20,958 nt of DNA from Pavlovales sp. CCMP2436 (Eukaryota > Haptophyta > Pavlovophyceae > Pavlovales). The stretch covers positions 32,327 through 53,284 of the forward strand of contig MU631998.1 in the NCBI GenBank assembly GCA_026770615.1, in the 5' to 3' direction. This document shows positions 1 to 19,968 of this stretch, one piece after another. Numbering within the stretch: position 1 is the first letter of the stretch; each line of letters starts with the position of its first letter. The position numbers were made by a program, and so were the translations under genes. Under the pieces are notes generated by a model. The model was not told where the DNA came from and ran no database searches. It saw nothing but the letters and a program-made list of their open reading frames with translations.

Positions 1-113
1 GGTGGCGCCCAAGCCAGCGCAGCCGACTAAGGCACGCAGCAGGCAATGGGCGACGCAGCGCTCAGACCAGCAAAACATTCAGAACAGTCAGACGCCAGCT
101 TGAATCCCTATCA
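1..113 (+). repeat. Dispersed repeat family A, left copy
   Basis: This 113-bp block recurs at 19856-19968 in the same orientation with only about three mismatches. It starts ggtggcgcccaagccagc and ends ttgaatccctatca. Because it begins at base 1 it may extend beyond the window. Shorter or inverted copies lie at 14342-14392, 15135-15183 and 15765-15850 (all reversed), and fragments at 11627-11652 and about 18237-18272. No coding potential or terminal inverted repeats are visible, so the class (SINE-like, MITE or other) is unknown. Confidence 0.85.
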
Positions 114-473
114 GTCATTTACCCATAACGTACGAGTTAGAGCTGGTAGAGTCTTGAAGAAACACGCTAAGATGCAGAATTTGACGATAAATGTGTTTGA
201 AATAACACCCTACCTTTGATGAAGCCATTTTCACGGCATTCCCGTCGGAATGAGGTGTCGCGCCTGGTCGGGCCGTTAATGCCGACCGGGGCGCACGCCT
301 CGGCTGCGGCGGCCGCGGCGGCCGCCGCGGCCGCGGTGGACAGGGCACACGCACCTAAATGGACGTGAGCGTTGTGTGTGGGGGTGGGAGGGGAGGGGAG
401 CCTGTGACAATCGCTACGAGCTCACCATAAACCTCACCTCTACCACCACCATCCTTGCTGCCAGGACTAACGT
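114..473. other. Non-coding spacer with a GC-rich palindrome
   Basis: No convincing gene is seen. Bases 309-334 form a perfect 26-bp palindrome made of GGCCGC-type units (gcggccgcgg...ccgcggccgc). A similar GC-rich GGCCG-repeat stretch lies at 20460-20530, and both stretches lie upstream of a copy of repeat family D. The rest is unremarkable spacer. Confidence 0.5.
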
Positions 474-899
<426 letters not shown>

Positions 900-1347
900 G
901 GGTCAGAATCCGAATTAGTGGCCAGTCCAGGGGGAAAATCGACAATAATCCGGTGAAAATCTTCCGGAGCAACTCAGGAACCGGAGGTGGTGTCGCGGAG
1001 TTTGTTGCAGATTCGTGAATGGGGCCCCATTCACGAATCTGCAACAAACTCCGCGGGCCCCATTCACAAATCTGCAACAAACTCCGCGGCACCACTTCGG
1101 GAACCATGACTTTCTTTTCGCTTTCGGACGCTGAGAATCGGAAATGTCATTTACACTAAGTACGTTGTCGACCCTAGAGGCACCCGGGAGGGACACGAGG
1201 TGGGCTCCGACCGTCGAGGAGGGCTCTATTCGACATCAGCTATCGACACTTAGCGCGCAGTGGTGAACAATGTCTACTTCTTCGTCCCGGCCACCACTTT
1301 TCCCCCTCCGCAGTGCGGAATCGCGCCACTAATTCGGATTTCGATCC
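900..1347. mobile_element. MITE-like element 1 with TIRs and 4-bp TSD
   Basis: The element is 448 bp and is bounded by imperfect terminal inverted repeats of about 23 bp. The left end reads gggtcagaatccgaattag; the right end, reversed, reads ggatcgaaatccgaattag. It is flanked by the direct repeat gaag (896-899 and 1348-1351), a clean 4-bp target-site duplication. It is homologous along its length to the element at 17681-18100. The core holds a perfect 62-bp palindrome (994-1055); its right arm is tandemly duplicated with period 33 (1022-1054 and 1055-1087, one mismatch). No transposase is encoded, so it would be non-autonomous. A 4-bp duplication is known for Sola and Academ-type DNA transposons among others, but I do not assign a superfamily. 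Confidence 0.9.
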
Positions 1348-1351
1348 GAAG

Positions 1352-1783
1352 CTGATAGTGATAGTCTAGTGACAGTGTCTTCAGACCTAGAATGGTTTTA
1401 TTTGCGTCAGGATTCTGAGCCGACCAGGTCAGGATCCTGCATTGAGTCTTGTTTGTTCATAATAAAAAAGGATCCTTTGAGTAGCCGGATTGGCGGACTG
1501 ACAGGCGACGCCTGGGCACCATCCGGCATCCGCTACGAGCTGGCAGCCTTAGCTAGCTTTTCAGTTTCAGGGTGCTCACTTCAATGGATTGCCAATCAAT
1601 CTTACAACATCCGCGCATCCGCGCATCGCGCGGATGTGACCGTACTCGTCGAATCGCGGGGCTGATAGGCAGGTGGGCTCGTTCAACGCCCGCTGTCTCG
1701 AGAGCGGGCGCGTGCTCACCGCCTGCGACCGCGGCACGCCAATTCGTATGGCTCGCATGCGCAGGGTGGACACGAGGCTCAGA
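1352..1783. other. Spacer, no supported gene
   Basis: The reading frames here are short and lack recognisable motifs. A short GC-rich inverted repeat (catccgcgc / gcgcggatg) lies around 1608-1638. Nothing else could be identified. Confidence 0.35.
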
Positions 1784-2089
1784 TTAGTATGAGACGCCGC
1801 CGAACTCCGGGAACTCCTCCGAAGTGTCGCCTGAAGAGTCGGCGTACTCCTTATCAGCGAGGACCATCGCGAAGGGGCTCCACGCGGCCGACTTCTCGAG
1901 CGCGAAGATGTCGAAGAAGTCCGTGGCGGCGTGCGGGTGCTTCGCGGCCTTGGCCGCGTCCTTAACGGCTGGGCTCTTCTCCTTCTCGATCGTGCCGAAG
2001 AAGTCCATGGCGGTGGTGTGCTTCTTTACCGCGGCCTTGGCCGCGTCCTTGGGCGTTGCGCTCTTCTCGATCGTGCCGAAGAAGTCCAT
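1784..2089 (-). CDS. Possible small repeat-containing protein, 101 aa
   Basis: Not recognised. The frame opens with ATG at 2089, 13 codons after an in-frame TAA, and stops at 1784. It encodes roughly two and a half copies of a 27-28-residue unit. Each unit starts MDFFGTIEK (first two) or TDFFDIFALEK (third), and the first two contain a KDAAKAA segment. A more acidic tail ends GGVSY. The repeat is also visible in the DNA with period about 81, a multiple of three. That fits selection on this frame, but an overlapping plus-strand frame is also open. It could be a real short gene, the last exon of a longer one, or a non-coding repeat. No domain or function is proposed. Confidence 0.4.
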   Translation of the reverse strand: MDFFGTIEKSATPKDAAKAAVKKHTTAMDFFGTIEKEKSPAVKDAAKAAKHPHAATDFFDIFALEKSAAWSPFAMVLADKEYADSSGDTSEEFPEFGGVSY

Positions 2090-2554
2090 CGCGCCGAAGA
2101 GTTGAGTTCCGCCGAAGAATTAGGTGGATAGATCTAGATGGACGGCAGAGATGAGATGACGCAAAACGCATAACGGCGAGTTTTTTTAAAACTTTTTAAA
2201 ATGAAGTTCCTCTCCCTCTGTACTAAGTTGCGATTTCCGCCTGTACATATGTACGGGAGCGGTGGCAAGAACTCGGGTGCTCTTATTGTGGTGTGAGTGT
2301 GCTGTGCGAAAATGAATCATGAATAAAAAAGTCGCGATAATGCAAAGCTCTGCTCGGAGAGAGAGGGGGGGCGCGGAGGGAGTATGCACGGGGACAGCGG
2401 CTAGCGAAGACTGCCTGGAGACTGTCCTATTGTGCCGCCGCGCCAACGTCGCCTGCCCGTTCCAGCGTTCCCCGCGTTTGCTTTAAAAATCGGACCTCTC
2501 ACCGCTCCGCACGAGCTGCGGAGATCTAGAGACTGGGTGGGGAAGCCGGTTGAG
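2090..2554. other. Upstream region of the cap methyltransferase gene
   Basis: Holds a T/A-rich stretch (2181-2200), a G-run (2366-2378) and then the presumed promoter and 5' leader of the downstream gene. The methyltransferase frame stays open leftward to a GTG at 2432 but has no ATG before 2555. That leftward part is therefore more likely leader than protein. No TATA box stands out. Confidence 0.4.
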
Positions 2555-3682
2555 ATGCCACCGCCCGCGCCGCAGACGGGCGGGGGGGGCTCGCGGTGGA
2601 AGAGCTTCAAGCGGGCGCGCAGCCCTGAGCGCGGCCCGCAGGCCGTCGCTGCCTCGACGGCGGCCGCCTCGCTCGTCGCGCAGCACTACAACAAGCGCGC
2701 CAACACCATGCGCACGACGACGTCCGGCGCAACGATGCTCGGCCTGCGCAACCTGAACAACTGGATCAAGTCGGTGCTGCTCGGCCAGCACCTGAGCTCC
2801 GGCTGCTCGGTGCTCGACTTCGCGTGCGGCAAGGGAGGCGACATGCTAAAGTACAACAAGGCGGGCATCGGGCACTACGTGGGCATTGACATCGCCAAGG
2901 GATCGGTCGCGGACGCCGTGGGCCGGTACAACGCGGCAGAGCGCGATAGCCGCTTTCCGCCCATGCCCTTCACCGCGCGCTTCCTCGCGGGCGACTGCTT
3001 CGCCGTCGACCTGGCGTCGCACCTGCCGCCGGCGCTGCGGTTCGACGTGGTGTCGTGCCAGTTCGCGCTGCACTACGCCTTCGAGTCGGAGGCGCGCGCG
3101 CGGCAGGCCATCCGGAACGCGGCCGCGCGTATCCAGCCGGGCGGCCACTTTGTCGGCACGATCCCCGACGCGAGCGTGCTGTGCACCAAGCTGAAGGGCG
3201 CGCCGAGCGGCGAGTTCAGCAACGTGCACTACCGCGTCGTCTTTGACGCGTCGCTCGTCGGCGAGGGAAGACTGCAAGGCGCGATGAAGAAATCGCCATT
3301 CGGCGTGCGGTACAGATTCACGCTCGAGGACGCCGTGGAGGACGTGCCCGAGTACCTCATCTTCAAGCCGGTGATCGAGCGCATCGCCGCGGAGGAGGGG
3401 CTCAAGTTGGTGTGCTGGGCCAACTTCCACGACTACTTTGCGGAGCAGTGGTCGCCGCAACTCGAGCTGCTCAAGCGGATGAAGGTCCTGCCGCCCCCAG
3501 ACCACCGCATGACTGAGGCAGAGTGGGAGGTCGCCTACCTATACACTGTCTTCGTCTTCGAGAAGCAGGCGCCGCCAGACTCAGGCCCGCGCATGAAGGC
3601 GCCGCACCCGGGCAGGCGAGCCCACACGCGCGTGGACCCCGCTAACATCGTGGAGTGCGCCTCGCTCCCCGGGATCGAATGA
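2555..3682 (+). CDS. RNMT: mRNA cap guanine-N7 methyltransferase
   Basis: Transfers a methyl group from S-adenosylmethionine to N7 of the guanosine cap of nascent mRNA, in the nucleus. The frame gives 375 residues from the first ATG and has no intron. A short basic N-terminal segment (residues 13-26) precedes the catalytic domain. Diagnostic motifs are VAQHYNKRAN (41-50), the SAM-binding loop LDFACGKGGDMLKY (87-100), GIDIA (110-114), the cap-pocket motif DVVSCQFALHYAFES (164-178), PGGHFVGTIPDA (196-207), DVPEYLIF (263-270) and the closing strand YTVFVFEK (330-337). These match the ABD1/RNMT family in order. The C-terminal tail of about 40 residues is not conserved. The gene converges with the oxygenase gene, leaving about 440 bp between their stops. 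Confidence 0.96.
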   Translation: MPPPAPQTGGGGSRWKSFKRARSPERGPQAVAASTAAASLVAQHYNKRANTMRTTTSGATMLGLRNLNNWIKSVLLGQHLSSGCSVLDFACGKGGDMLKYNKAGIGHYVGIDIAKGSVADAVGRYNAAERDSRFPPMPFTARFLAGDCFAVDLASHLPPALRFDVVSCQFALHYAFESEARARQAIRNAAARIQPGGHFVGTIPDASVLCTKLKGAPSGEFSNVHYRVVFDASLVGEGRLQGAMKKSPFGVRYRFTLEDAVEDVPEYLIFKPVIERIAAEEGLKLVCWANFHDYFAEQWSPQLELLKRMKVLPPPDHRMTEAEWEVAYLYTVFVFEKQAPPDSGPRMKAPHPGRRAHTRVDPANIVECASLPGIE

Positions 3683-4124
3683 GGCTGCTTGCGCCCGATT
3701 TTGTACGTCTAGTATAACTAGGATTGACAACGACGGTCGAGACCATTGCAGCCGCGTTGAAAAGCTCAAATTCTAAACTTGTGGGCGCGCGCTTCCATAA
3801 CTTCCATTTCACGTTGCATCCTCATCATATTTTACTGCTATAGTTAATAAGATCAACACGTCGAACAAATATTTCACTGCCAAAATATGACTGCTACATC
3901 ATATTTTAGCCAGTACGCTAAAGGCCGTATGTACGCCTTCACGAATCACTTCAGCACGACAGCACGAAAGGGGGGGGGAGGGGTAAAAGTTAAACGAACA
4001 AAGGAGCATTGCATCTATAATTTTTGTAGCATTTATGCAAGATAAACTAAAATTGTGTGCGCCGAACAAAATATAATAATTAAGTTAAAGAACGTCCGAC
4101 AGCGACGAACACTTGTCACGCAAG
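3683..4124. other. Convergent intergenic region
   Basis: AT-rich spacer between two genes that end toward each other; it must hold both 3' untranslated regions. A G-run at about 3969-3982 is the only notable feature. No gene, hairpin terminator or repeat copy was found. Confidence 0.5.
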
Positions 4125-5525
4125 TCACGCCTCGACGGGCGCGAAGTAGAGCTTGCCCGAGAGCGCGAGGGAGCGGAGTGCAGCCGTGAAGGCGGGGCAG
4201 CCCGCGAGTGCAAGCTTGCTCGGCCCAAGCGGGCTCTGCGCGCACAGGGTCTCGGCGAGCCGCTCGACCGCCGGCTCCGCGTCGCCTGCCAAGTTGAAGC
4301 GCTCTCCGTCGACGAAGAGCGCGGCCTCCCCGCCGTGCAGCGCCGCGGCGCGCGCGAAGGCGAAGGTGACGCCCTCCGCGCGCCACAACTGCAGCCCGCG
4401 CAGCTCGGCCGGCACCTCGACAGAGCCGTCGCGCTGCGGCGCCCGCGCGAGCTTGTCCACGAGCAAGCTGCCGTCCAGTTGCGCGTGGTCGCCCTCAAAC
4501 TCGAGCGCAGCGCGCCTTCTTTTGGTCACCTGCGCACACAGCCACGCACGCAACTCGGCACGATTCCCGAGCGCGCGCTCGAGCCGTTCACGTAGTAGAG
4601 CCTCGAGCGTATCGAGCGCCTCGGTGGTGAGCTCGCCCGCCGCCTCGGCGAGCGGCTCTCCCTCGCTTACTCGCGGGTCGGCGAAAAAGTCATCGTCGGC
4701 GCAACCGTCCGCGGCGAGCTCGGCAAAATCGCGCACGAGGTCGGCGGCCTTGGGCGCGCGGTAGCCCATCGAGTAGGTCATGCACTTGTCGTGGAGCGAG
4801 GTGCCGCGGTGCGGGAACCTTGGCGGTATGTACAAGCAGTCGCCTGCCTGGAGGACCCAGCTCCTATCGGGCGTGAACTGTTGCAGCACGCGCACCGCTA
4901 GCCGTGGCACGAGCAGCTCGTCTGCTGCGGCGCGCGGCGTCTCCTCGATCTCCCACCGCCGCTCGCCCGAGCCCTGCAGCAGGAACACGTCGTAATTGTC
5001 GGTGTGCGCGCCAATGCCGCCGTTCTTACAGGCGTAGGAGACCATCACGTCGTCCGCACGCCAGTTGGGGACGTCCGCGAAGCGGCGTTGGATCAGGTTC
5101 GCCACGTCGGGAACCACCAGGTTGACCTCGTTTACGAGCAGCGTCCAGCCATCCTCGGGCAGCTTGCTGAAGTCCTCTTCGCCAAAGGGTCCGTGCACGA
5201 GCGCCCAGGGAGGTCCGTCCGCCAGACCTTGCTCGCAGATGATGCGCGCCTCGACGCCCTCCTCGCACGCGATCCCCGCGAGCTCGTCAGGCGTGATGAT
5301 GTCGGCGTCGGCGGCGCTCAGCATGCCGCGGATCAGCAGCGGCTTCCGCTGCCAGTAGTCGCGCATGAACTCGGTGCGGCGCGAGGCCCACGTGCCATCA
5401 CTCGGGAAGGACCACTCGCCAGCGACGACGCGAGGCTGGACCAGCGTGCGCGGCGCCGGTGCGAGCGCGCCAGTTGGCACGAGGAGAAGGCAGGCCGGCA
5501 CGAGCGCGACGAGAAGGCAGCCCAT
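4125..5525 (-). CDS. YcfD/RoxA-type JmjC oxygenase, probably plastid-targeted
   Basis: A 466-residue, intronless member of the ribosomal-oxygenase branch of Fe(II)/2-oxoglutarate cupins. Bacterial YcfD hydroxylates an arginine of ribosomal protein uL16. The JmjC core follows that family closely: YWQRKPLLIRG, PDELAGIACEEGVEARII, ALVHGPFGEEDF, WTLLVNEVN, then GAHTDNYDVFLLQGSGERRW and YIPPRFPHRGTSL. The metal triad is visible as H174, D176 and H239, and the R189/R190 region matches the 2-oxoglutarate-binding arginine. YSMGYRAP and a C-terminal part ending KLYFAPVEA match the dimerisation and winged-helix parts. The N-terminus from the ATG at 5525 is hydrophobic (GCLLVALVPACLLLVPTGALA) and leads into an acid-free APAPRTLVQPRVVAG, like a bipartite plastid presequence. 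A GTG nine bases upstream is a less likely start. It is divergent with the U32 gene. Substrate and plastid location are inferences. Confidence 0.93.
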   Translation of the reverse strand: MGCLLVALVPACLLLVPTGALAPAPRTLVQPRVVAGEWSFPSDGTWASRRTEFMRDYWQRKPLLIRGMLSAADADIITPDELAGIACEEGVEARIICEQGLADGPPWALVHGPFGEEDFSKLPEDGWTLLVNEVNLVVPDVANLIQRRFADVPNWRADDVMVSYACKNGGIGAHTDNYDVFLLQGSGERRWEIEETPRAAADELLVPRLAVRVLQQFTPDRSWVLQAGDCLYIPPRFPHRGTSLHDKCMTYSMGYRAPKAADLVRDFAELAADGCADDDFFADPRVSEGEPLAEAAGELTTEALDTLEALLRERLERALGNRAELRAWLCAQVTKRRRAALEFEGDHAQLDGSLLVDKLARAPQRDGSVEVPAELRGLQLWRAEGVTFAFARAAALHGGEAALFVDGERFNLAGDAEPAVERLAETLCAQSPLGPSKLALAGCPAFTAALRSLALSGKLYFAPVEA

Positions 5526-5635
5526 ACGCCGCACAGCGATCGCACGGGCTCTGAAGCGGGCGACAGTGTTCTTTTCCCGTGAGGTCCGTACGCGTGGACA
5601 AGCGTTGCGTGACGACGCCGCGTCTTGGCGTGCAG
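5526..5635. promoter_or_regulatory. Shared 110-bp divergent promoter region
   Basis: Only 110 bp separate the ATG of the oxygenase gene (minus) from the ATG of the U32 gene (plus). Both promoters and 5' leaders must fit here or overlap the coding regions. No TATA box is evident. Common regulation of the two genes is an inference from this spacing. Confidence 0.65.
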
Positions 5636-16832
<11,197 letters not shown>

Positions 16833-17680
16833 GCTCGGCCACGTCACGGCGTGCGCGCGCGCACTTCACCCGGCGATGAGATTAGATTATTAGTGATGAG
16901 TATTTATTTCACATTATGTGTAGGTACTAGCTAAAACTATTTATAATAAGCACGTTTTTCTTGTTTATTCTTGCTCGTTAACTAAAGTTATCAATCTCAG
17001 CATGTAAAGAATATGAACAACTTATGTCGAAATTAACTAAATCCCTATTATTTTATTTATCAAATATTAGTCACCGTTTTATTAGACATATATACATATT
17101 GGGTCCTAACTTAATTTAGTTATAGAAGTAAAGGTCAGGGGGACGGTGCTTGATAGCTTAGGGAATAGTTATGGGTGTTGCCGAAGTATTCTTAAAAGCA
17201 TGGCCTCATCAGCTAAGTCCCGCCCGGACCGCACTTGACATGTCAAGTGCGGTAGAGAGGTAAAATAACTCAGACGGGACCTATTAATAATTAATAAGTA
17301 TTAAATATTGGCCACCTCACCTGCGCCCAATCCGAGGGCCTGGATGCCACCAAAGTGGGCCGGCGGCAAGCGGGGGTGTGTTTGCACTCCCTCCCGTCAC
17401 CCCCTTGGCGGGGGCCATGCCTTTTCGGCCTCCTTCCATCCGGATTCCGCCGTTGATGAAGCCCACCTGCCTGTATTACTCACTATTTATCACTGTCCCT
17501 TTGGTTAAGTCTTTTTGGCCTTGCACCTCCCTTTCCGGCGTCTGTATAGCGCCGGGGAGGCAATTGAGACTTCGTACTGAAAAGATCGTTGTCTCTAGGC
17601 GAGTTGTCATAGAACACGTCATTCTAAAATTATAACCACTATTATTCGGAGATTTCGACACTACGTGTCTAATCTATGTT
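16833..17680. other. Intergenic region with palindromes
   Basis: Downstream flank of the U32 gene. It has a perfect 26-bp palindrome at 17228-17253 (accgcacttgaca/tgtcaagtgcggt) nested inside gtcccg (17217-17222) and cgggac (17275-17280). It also has a GC hairpin at 17530-17560 (ctttccggcg/cgccggggag, allowing G:T pairs). No gene is supported. The last four bases, tgtt, are the left target-site duplication of element 2. Confidence 0.55.
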
Positions 17681-18100
17681 GGGTCGAAATCCGAATTAGT
17701 GGCCAGTCCAGGGGGAAATTGCGAAAAAGTCCGGTGAAAATCCTTCGGAGTAACTCACGAACCGGGTTGAGCACAAAGAAGTTAGATGCAGATTCGTGAA
17801 TGGGGCGCCGCCCCATTCACGAATCTGCATCTAACTCCTCTGTGCCCCATCGGGAACCATGACTTTCGTATCGCTTCCGAGCGCTGAGAATCGGAAATGT
17901 TAGTTAACTTTAGCATGTTGTCGACCCCAGATGCACTCGAGAGGCACACGAGGTGGTCTACGACCGTCGAGAAGGGCTCTATTTGACAACAGCTATTGGT
18001 ACTTAGCGCGAAGGGGCGAAGAATGTCTACTACTTCGTCCCGCCCACAACTTTTCCCCCTCCCCAGTGCGGAATCGCGCCACGAATTCGGATTTCGACCC
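17681..18100. mobile_element. MITE-like element 2 with TIRs and 4-bp TSD
   Basis: 420 bp, ends gggtcgaaatccgaattagt and (reversed) gggtcgaaatccgaattcgt. It is flanked by tgtt at 17677-17680 and 18101-18104. It is homologous to element 1 along its length but carries its own hairpin core: perfect 27-bp arms at 17780-17806 and 17810-17836 around a 3-base loop. No transposase is encoded. Reading frames shared with element 1 follow from DNA similarity alone. Confidence 0.92.
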
Positions 18101-18104
18101 TGTT

Positions 18105-18424
18105 GGAATGGCATTTCGAGCCGGATACCACCATGATCCAGTCGGTCTCAACCTGAGTCTGCCGGCTCACCTCCAATACAGTGACACATTTCAGAAGCCC
18201 ATGCTAGGCACCCTCTCTCCAACCTCATATAGGGCCACCAGCGCTCAGACCAGCTCGATCCTCAGACACAGCCAGAGTCCACAAACGCCCCTCTCGTTGA
18301 CCTGTCAGCTTGCAGCGGCGGCCAGACGAACGACATGGACAGGGATTCGAGAGACAGCAGTCGATGCGAAGGCAAGCGAAAGGGTGAAAGGGTGCACGAC
18401 AGGCACAGCCCTGCTGTGGGCGAA
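18105..18424. other. Spacer downstream of the FAM32A-like gene
   Basis: No gene is supported. A partial family A match (agcgctcagaccagct, about 18237-18272) is present. The spacer should hold the 3' untranslated region of the minus-strand gene. Confidence 0.4.
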
Positions 18425-18778
18425 TCAGGTCTTGCTCGTGCGCGGGACGTCGTTGTGCTCGGAGAGGTTGGCCAGGTACTCGTTCATGGAGGAGATCCGG
18501 TCGCGGTAGGTCTTGTTCTTGTCCTCCTCTCCCCTGCGCTTCATATTCCGCTCGTGCACCTTGAACGACTCGCGCTGCGCCTTGGTCAAACCCGCGAGCG
18601 GGTCCGCATCCTCGGGGGCCGCCGGCGAGCGCGAAGCGCCCGCCGCCTCGCGATCTTCGTCGAGAGCCTCATCCTTCGCCTTCGCCTCGGCATCCACGTG
18701 CTTGCGCTTCTTGGACTTGCCGCCCTTCCCCTTGAGCTTGAGCGAGCCGCCCACCACGTTCGAGTACGCGTCCGCCAT
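18425..18778 (-). CDS. FAM32A: FAM32A-like protein, 117 aa
   Basis: Small conserved eukaryotic nuclear protein. In humans FAM32A is a spliceosome component that supports exon ligation at the 3' splice site. The N-terminus MADAYSNVVGGSLKLKGK fits the family's opening (acidic/aromatic start, then LKLKG). A basic KSKKRK follows, then a linker rich in Ala, Asp and Glu. The conserved C-terminal half begins LTKAQRESFKVHERNMKRR and ends NEYLANLSEHNDVPRTSKT, which matches the family's HL..LTEH.DIPK ending. The length is close to the human protein (112 residues). It has no intron. It starts head to head with the CIA30 gene, 87 bp apart. Similarity rests on short motifs, so the assignment is good but not certain. 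Confidence 0.82.
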   Translation of the reverse strand: MADAYSNVVGGSLKLKGKGGKSKKRKHVDAEAKAKDEALDEDREAAGASRSPAAPEDADPLAGLTKAQRESFKVHERNMKRRGEEDKNKTYRDRISSMNEYLANLSEHNDVPRTSKT

Positions 18779-18865
18779 CCTTGGCCAAGACAGGAAGGCT
18801 TTTTAGGTCGACCAGCATCTTCGCGAGCGCTCGAGCTCGAGCGCCGGGTTGAGCTCAAGGCGGCG
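18779..18865. promoter_or_regulatory. 87-bp divergent promoter region
   Basis: Separates the ATG of the FAM32A-like gene (minus) from the best ATG of the CIA30 gene (plus). It is too short for two independent promoters of usual size, so a shared bidirectional promoter is likely. No core motif is recognised. Confidence 0.55.
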
Positions 18866-19696
18866 ATGGTGTTGCACCGTCTGCTGGCCGCCTACCGCGC
18901 GCTGGTCCCGCCTCCGTGGACGACCCCGCCGACGCGCATGTCGCTCTTCTCGTTCGCCTCATCACGCGCGATGGACAAGTGGTTCGTCTACTCGGACGTG
19001 CACGACGGCGGGCTGAGCACCGTCGAGTGGCGGCACGAGGAGCGCAACGGCGGCGTCGGCGTCTTCCAGGGCCGGATCGAGACTGGCTTTGACGAAAGCT
19101 TGGGCAAGGATGATCGCGCGACCCAGGAGTCCTTCTCGGGGGCGACGATGGTCCGCAGCGGTTACGCCTCGTTGCGCTCGCTTGAGCCCGCCCCCTTTGG
19201 TGCGCTGGACGACTTTGACGGGCTGGCGGTTGTCTTCCGCTCGGACTGCCGCCCCTACGTCCTCAACGTGAAGACCGATCGATACATGCAGGACACGCAG
19301 GAGGTCTTCCAGTCGCTGATCCCCCCCTCGCCGCCCCTGTTTGGGCGGTCGGGGCACGAGCGGCCGCGGCCACTCGAGCCGTTCGAGCTTGGGCCGTGGC
19401 GAGAGGTGCGTGTGCCGTGGGCGTCGTTCAAATTGACATGGCGGGGATTCGTGCAGCCGCACATCGTTCAGCTCGACCCGAGGAGGATTGATTCGATTGG
19501 CATCGCGCTATACGCGGCGGACCACGGGCACGTGGACATCGGGTACGCCGCCATGCATGATGGCCCTTTCGTGTTCGAGATGCAGGCGGTCGACGCCTAC
19601 GGCTCGGGGGAAAACTCGAATCGCGCCCAGGAGGGTACTCATCAGAGCTTGCTCAGAGTTGCGCCCGGGCCTGAGGCAACGGACCCTGAGCAGTGA
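18866..19696 (+). CDS. CIA30/NDUFAF1-family protein, 276 aa
   Basis: CIA30 proteins help assemble mitochondrial NADH:ubiquinone oxidoreductase (complex I). Family marks: FVYSDVHDGGLSTVEW (40-55), a beta-sandwich start with GVGVFQGRIET (63-73), SGYASLRS (98-105), FDGLAVVFRSDCRPYVLNV (117-135), WREVRVPWASFKLTWRGFV (178-196) and IDSIGIALY (208-216), closing with DGPFVFEM (232-239). The first 35 residues are free of acidic residues and contain several arginines, as in a mitochondrial presequence; later Met codons at residues 25 and 36 are alternative starts. The frame stays open upstream, but that part lies antisense to the FAM32A-like gene, so I start at 18866. No intron. Organelle location is an inference. 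Confidence 0.9.
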   Translation: MVLHRLLAAYRALVPPPWTTPPTRMSLFSFASSRAMDKWFVYSDVHDGGLSTVEWRHEERNGGVGVFQGRIETGFDESLGKDDRATQESFSGATMVRSGYASLRSLEPAPFGALDDFDGLAVVFRSDCRPYVLNVKTDRYMQDTQEVFQSLIPPSPPLFGRSGHERPRPLEPFELGPWREVRVPWASFKLTWRGFVQPHIVQLDPRRIDSIGIALYAADHGHVDIGYAAMHDGPFVFEMQAVDAYGSGENSNRAQEGTHQSLLRVAPGPEATDPEQ

Positions 19697-19855
19697 CTCA
19701 ATGAGTCCACGTTTCCACGTTTTTCCACGTTTTTAAATGATATAGCCCAGGCCCCGATCGCTGCCCAGCGTGGGAACACGACAAACAGCAACCAGCAGAT
19801 CATCTCCCTAAACGCCCTTGCCCGGGCACACTACCGGAGATCCATCGGCACGCGC
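19697..19855. other. 3' flank of the CIA30 gene
   Basis: Contains three closely spaced ccacgttt copies (19708-19732) just after the stop, then spacer up to the right-hand family A copy. No gene seen. Confidence 0.45.
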
Positions 19856-19968
19856 GGTGGCGCCCAAGCCAGCGCAGCCGACTAAGGCACGCAGCAGGCA
19901 ATGGGCGACGCAGCGCTCAGACCAGCACAATATTCAGAACAGTCAGACGCCAGCATGAATCCCTATCA
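19856..19968 (+). repeat. Dispersed repeat family A, right copy
   Basis: A full 113-bp copy in the same orientation as 1-113, with about three differences. It is followed by cataaatatagccc; the fragment at 11627-11652 shares the same cataaatata continuation, so the true element may extend slightly further right. Confidence 0.88.

Noticed and set aside
2432..2554. N-terminal extension of the cap methyltransferase
   Set aside because: The frame is open but starts at GTG; the first ATG is at 2555 and the family's conserved part begins after it.
5579..5635. Extended N-terminus of the U32 protein
   Set aside because: It would start at GTG and bury the signal-like segment; the ATG at 5636 puts that segment at the N-terminus.
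17308..17635. Short plus-strand frames in the GC-richer part of the spacer
   Set aside because: They overlap in different frames, have no recognisable domain and cross hairpins; possibly a mobile-element remnant, but unsupported.
17931..18509. 192-codon plus-strand frame
   Set aside because: It spans element 2, spacer and the antisense of the FAM32A-like gene, with no domain.
18335..18865. Upstream extension of the CIA30 frame
   Set aside because: It is antisense to a recognisable gene and has no family similarity.
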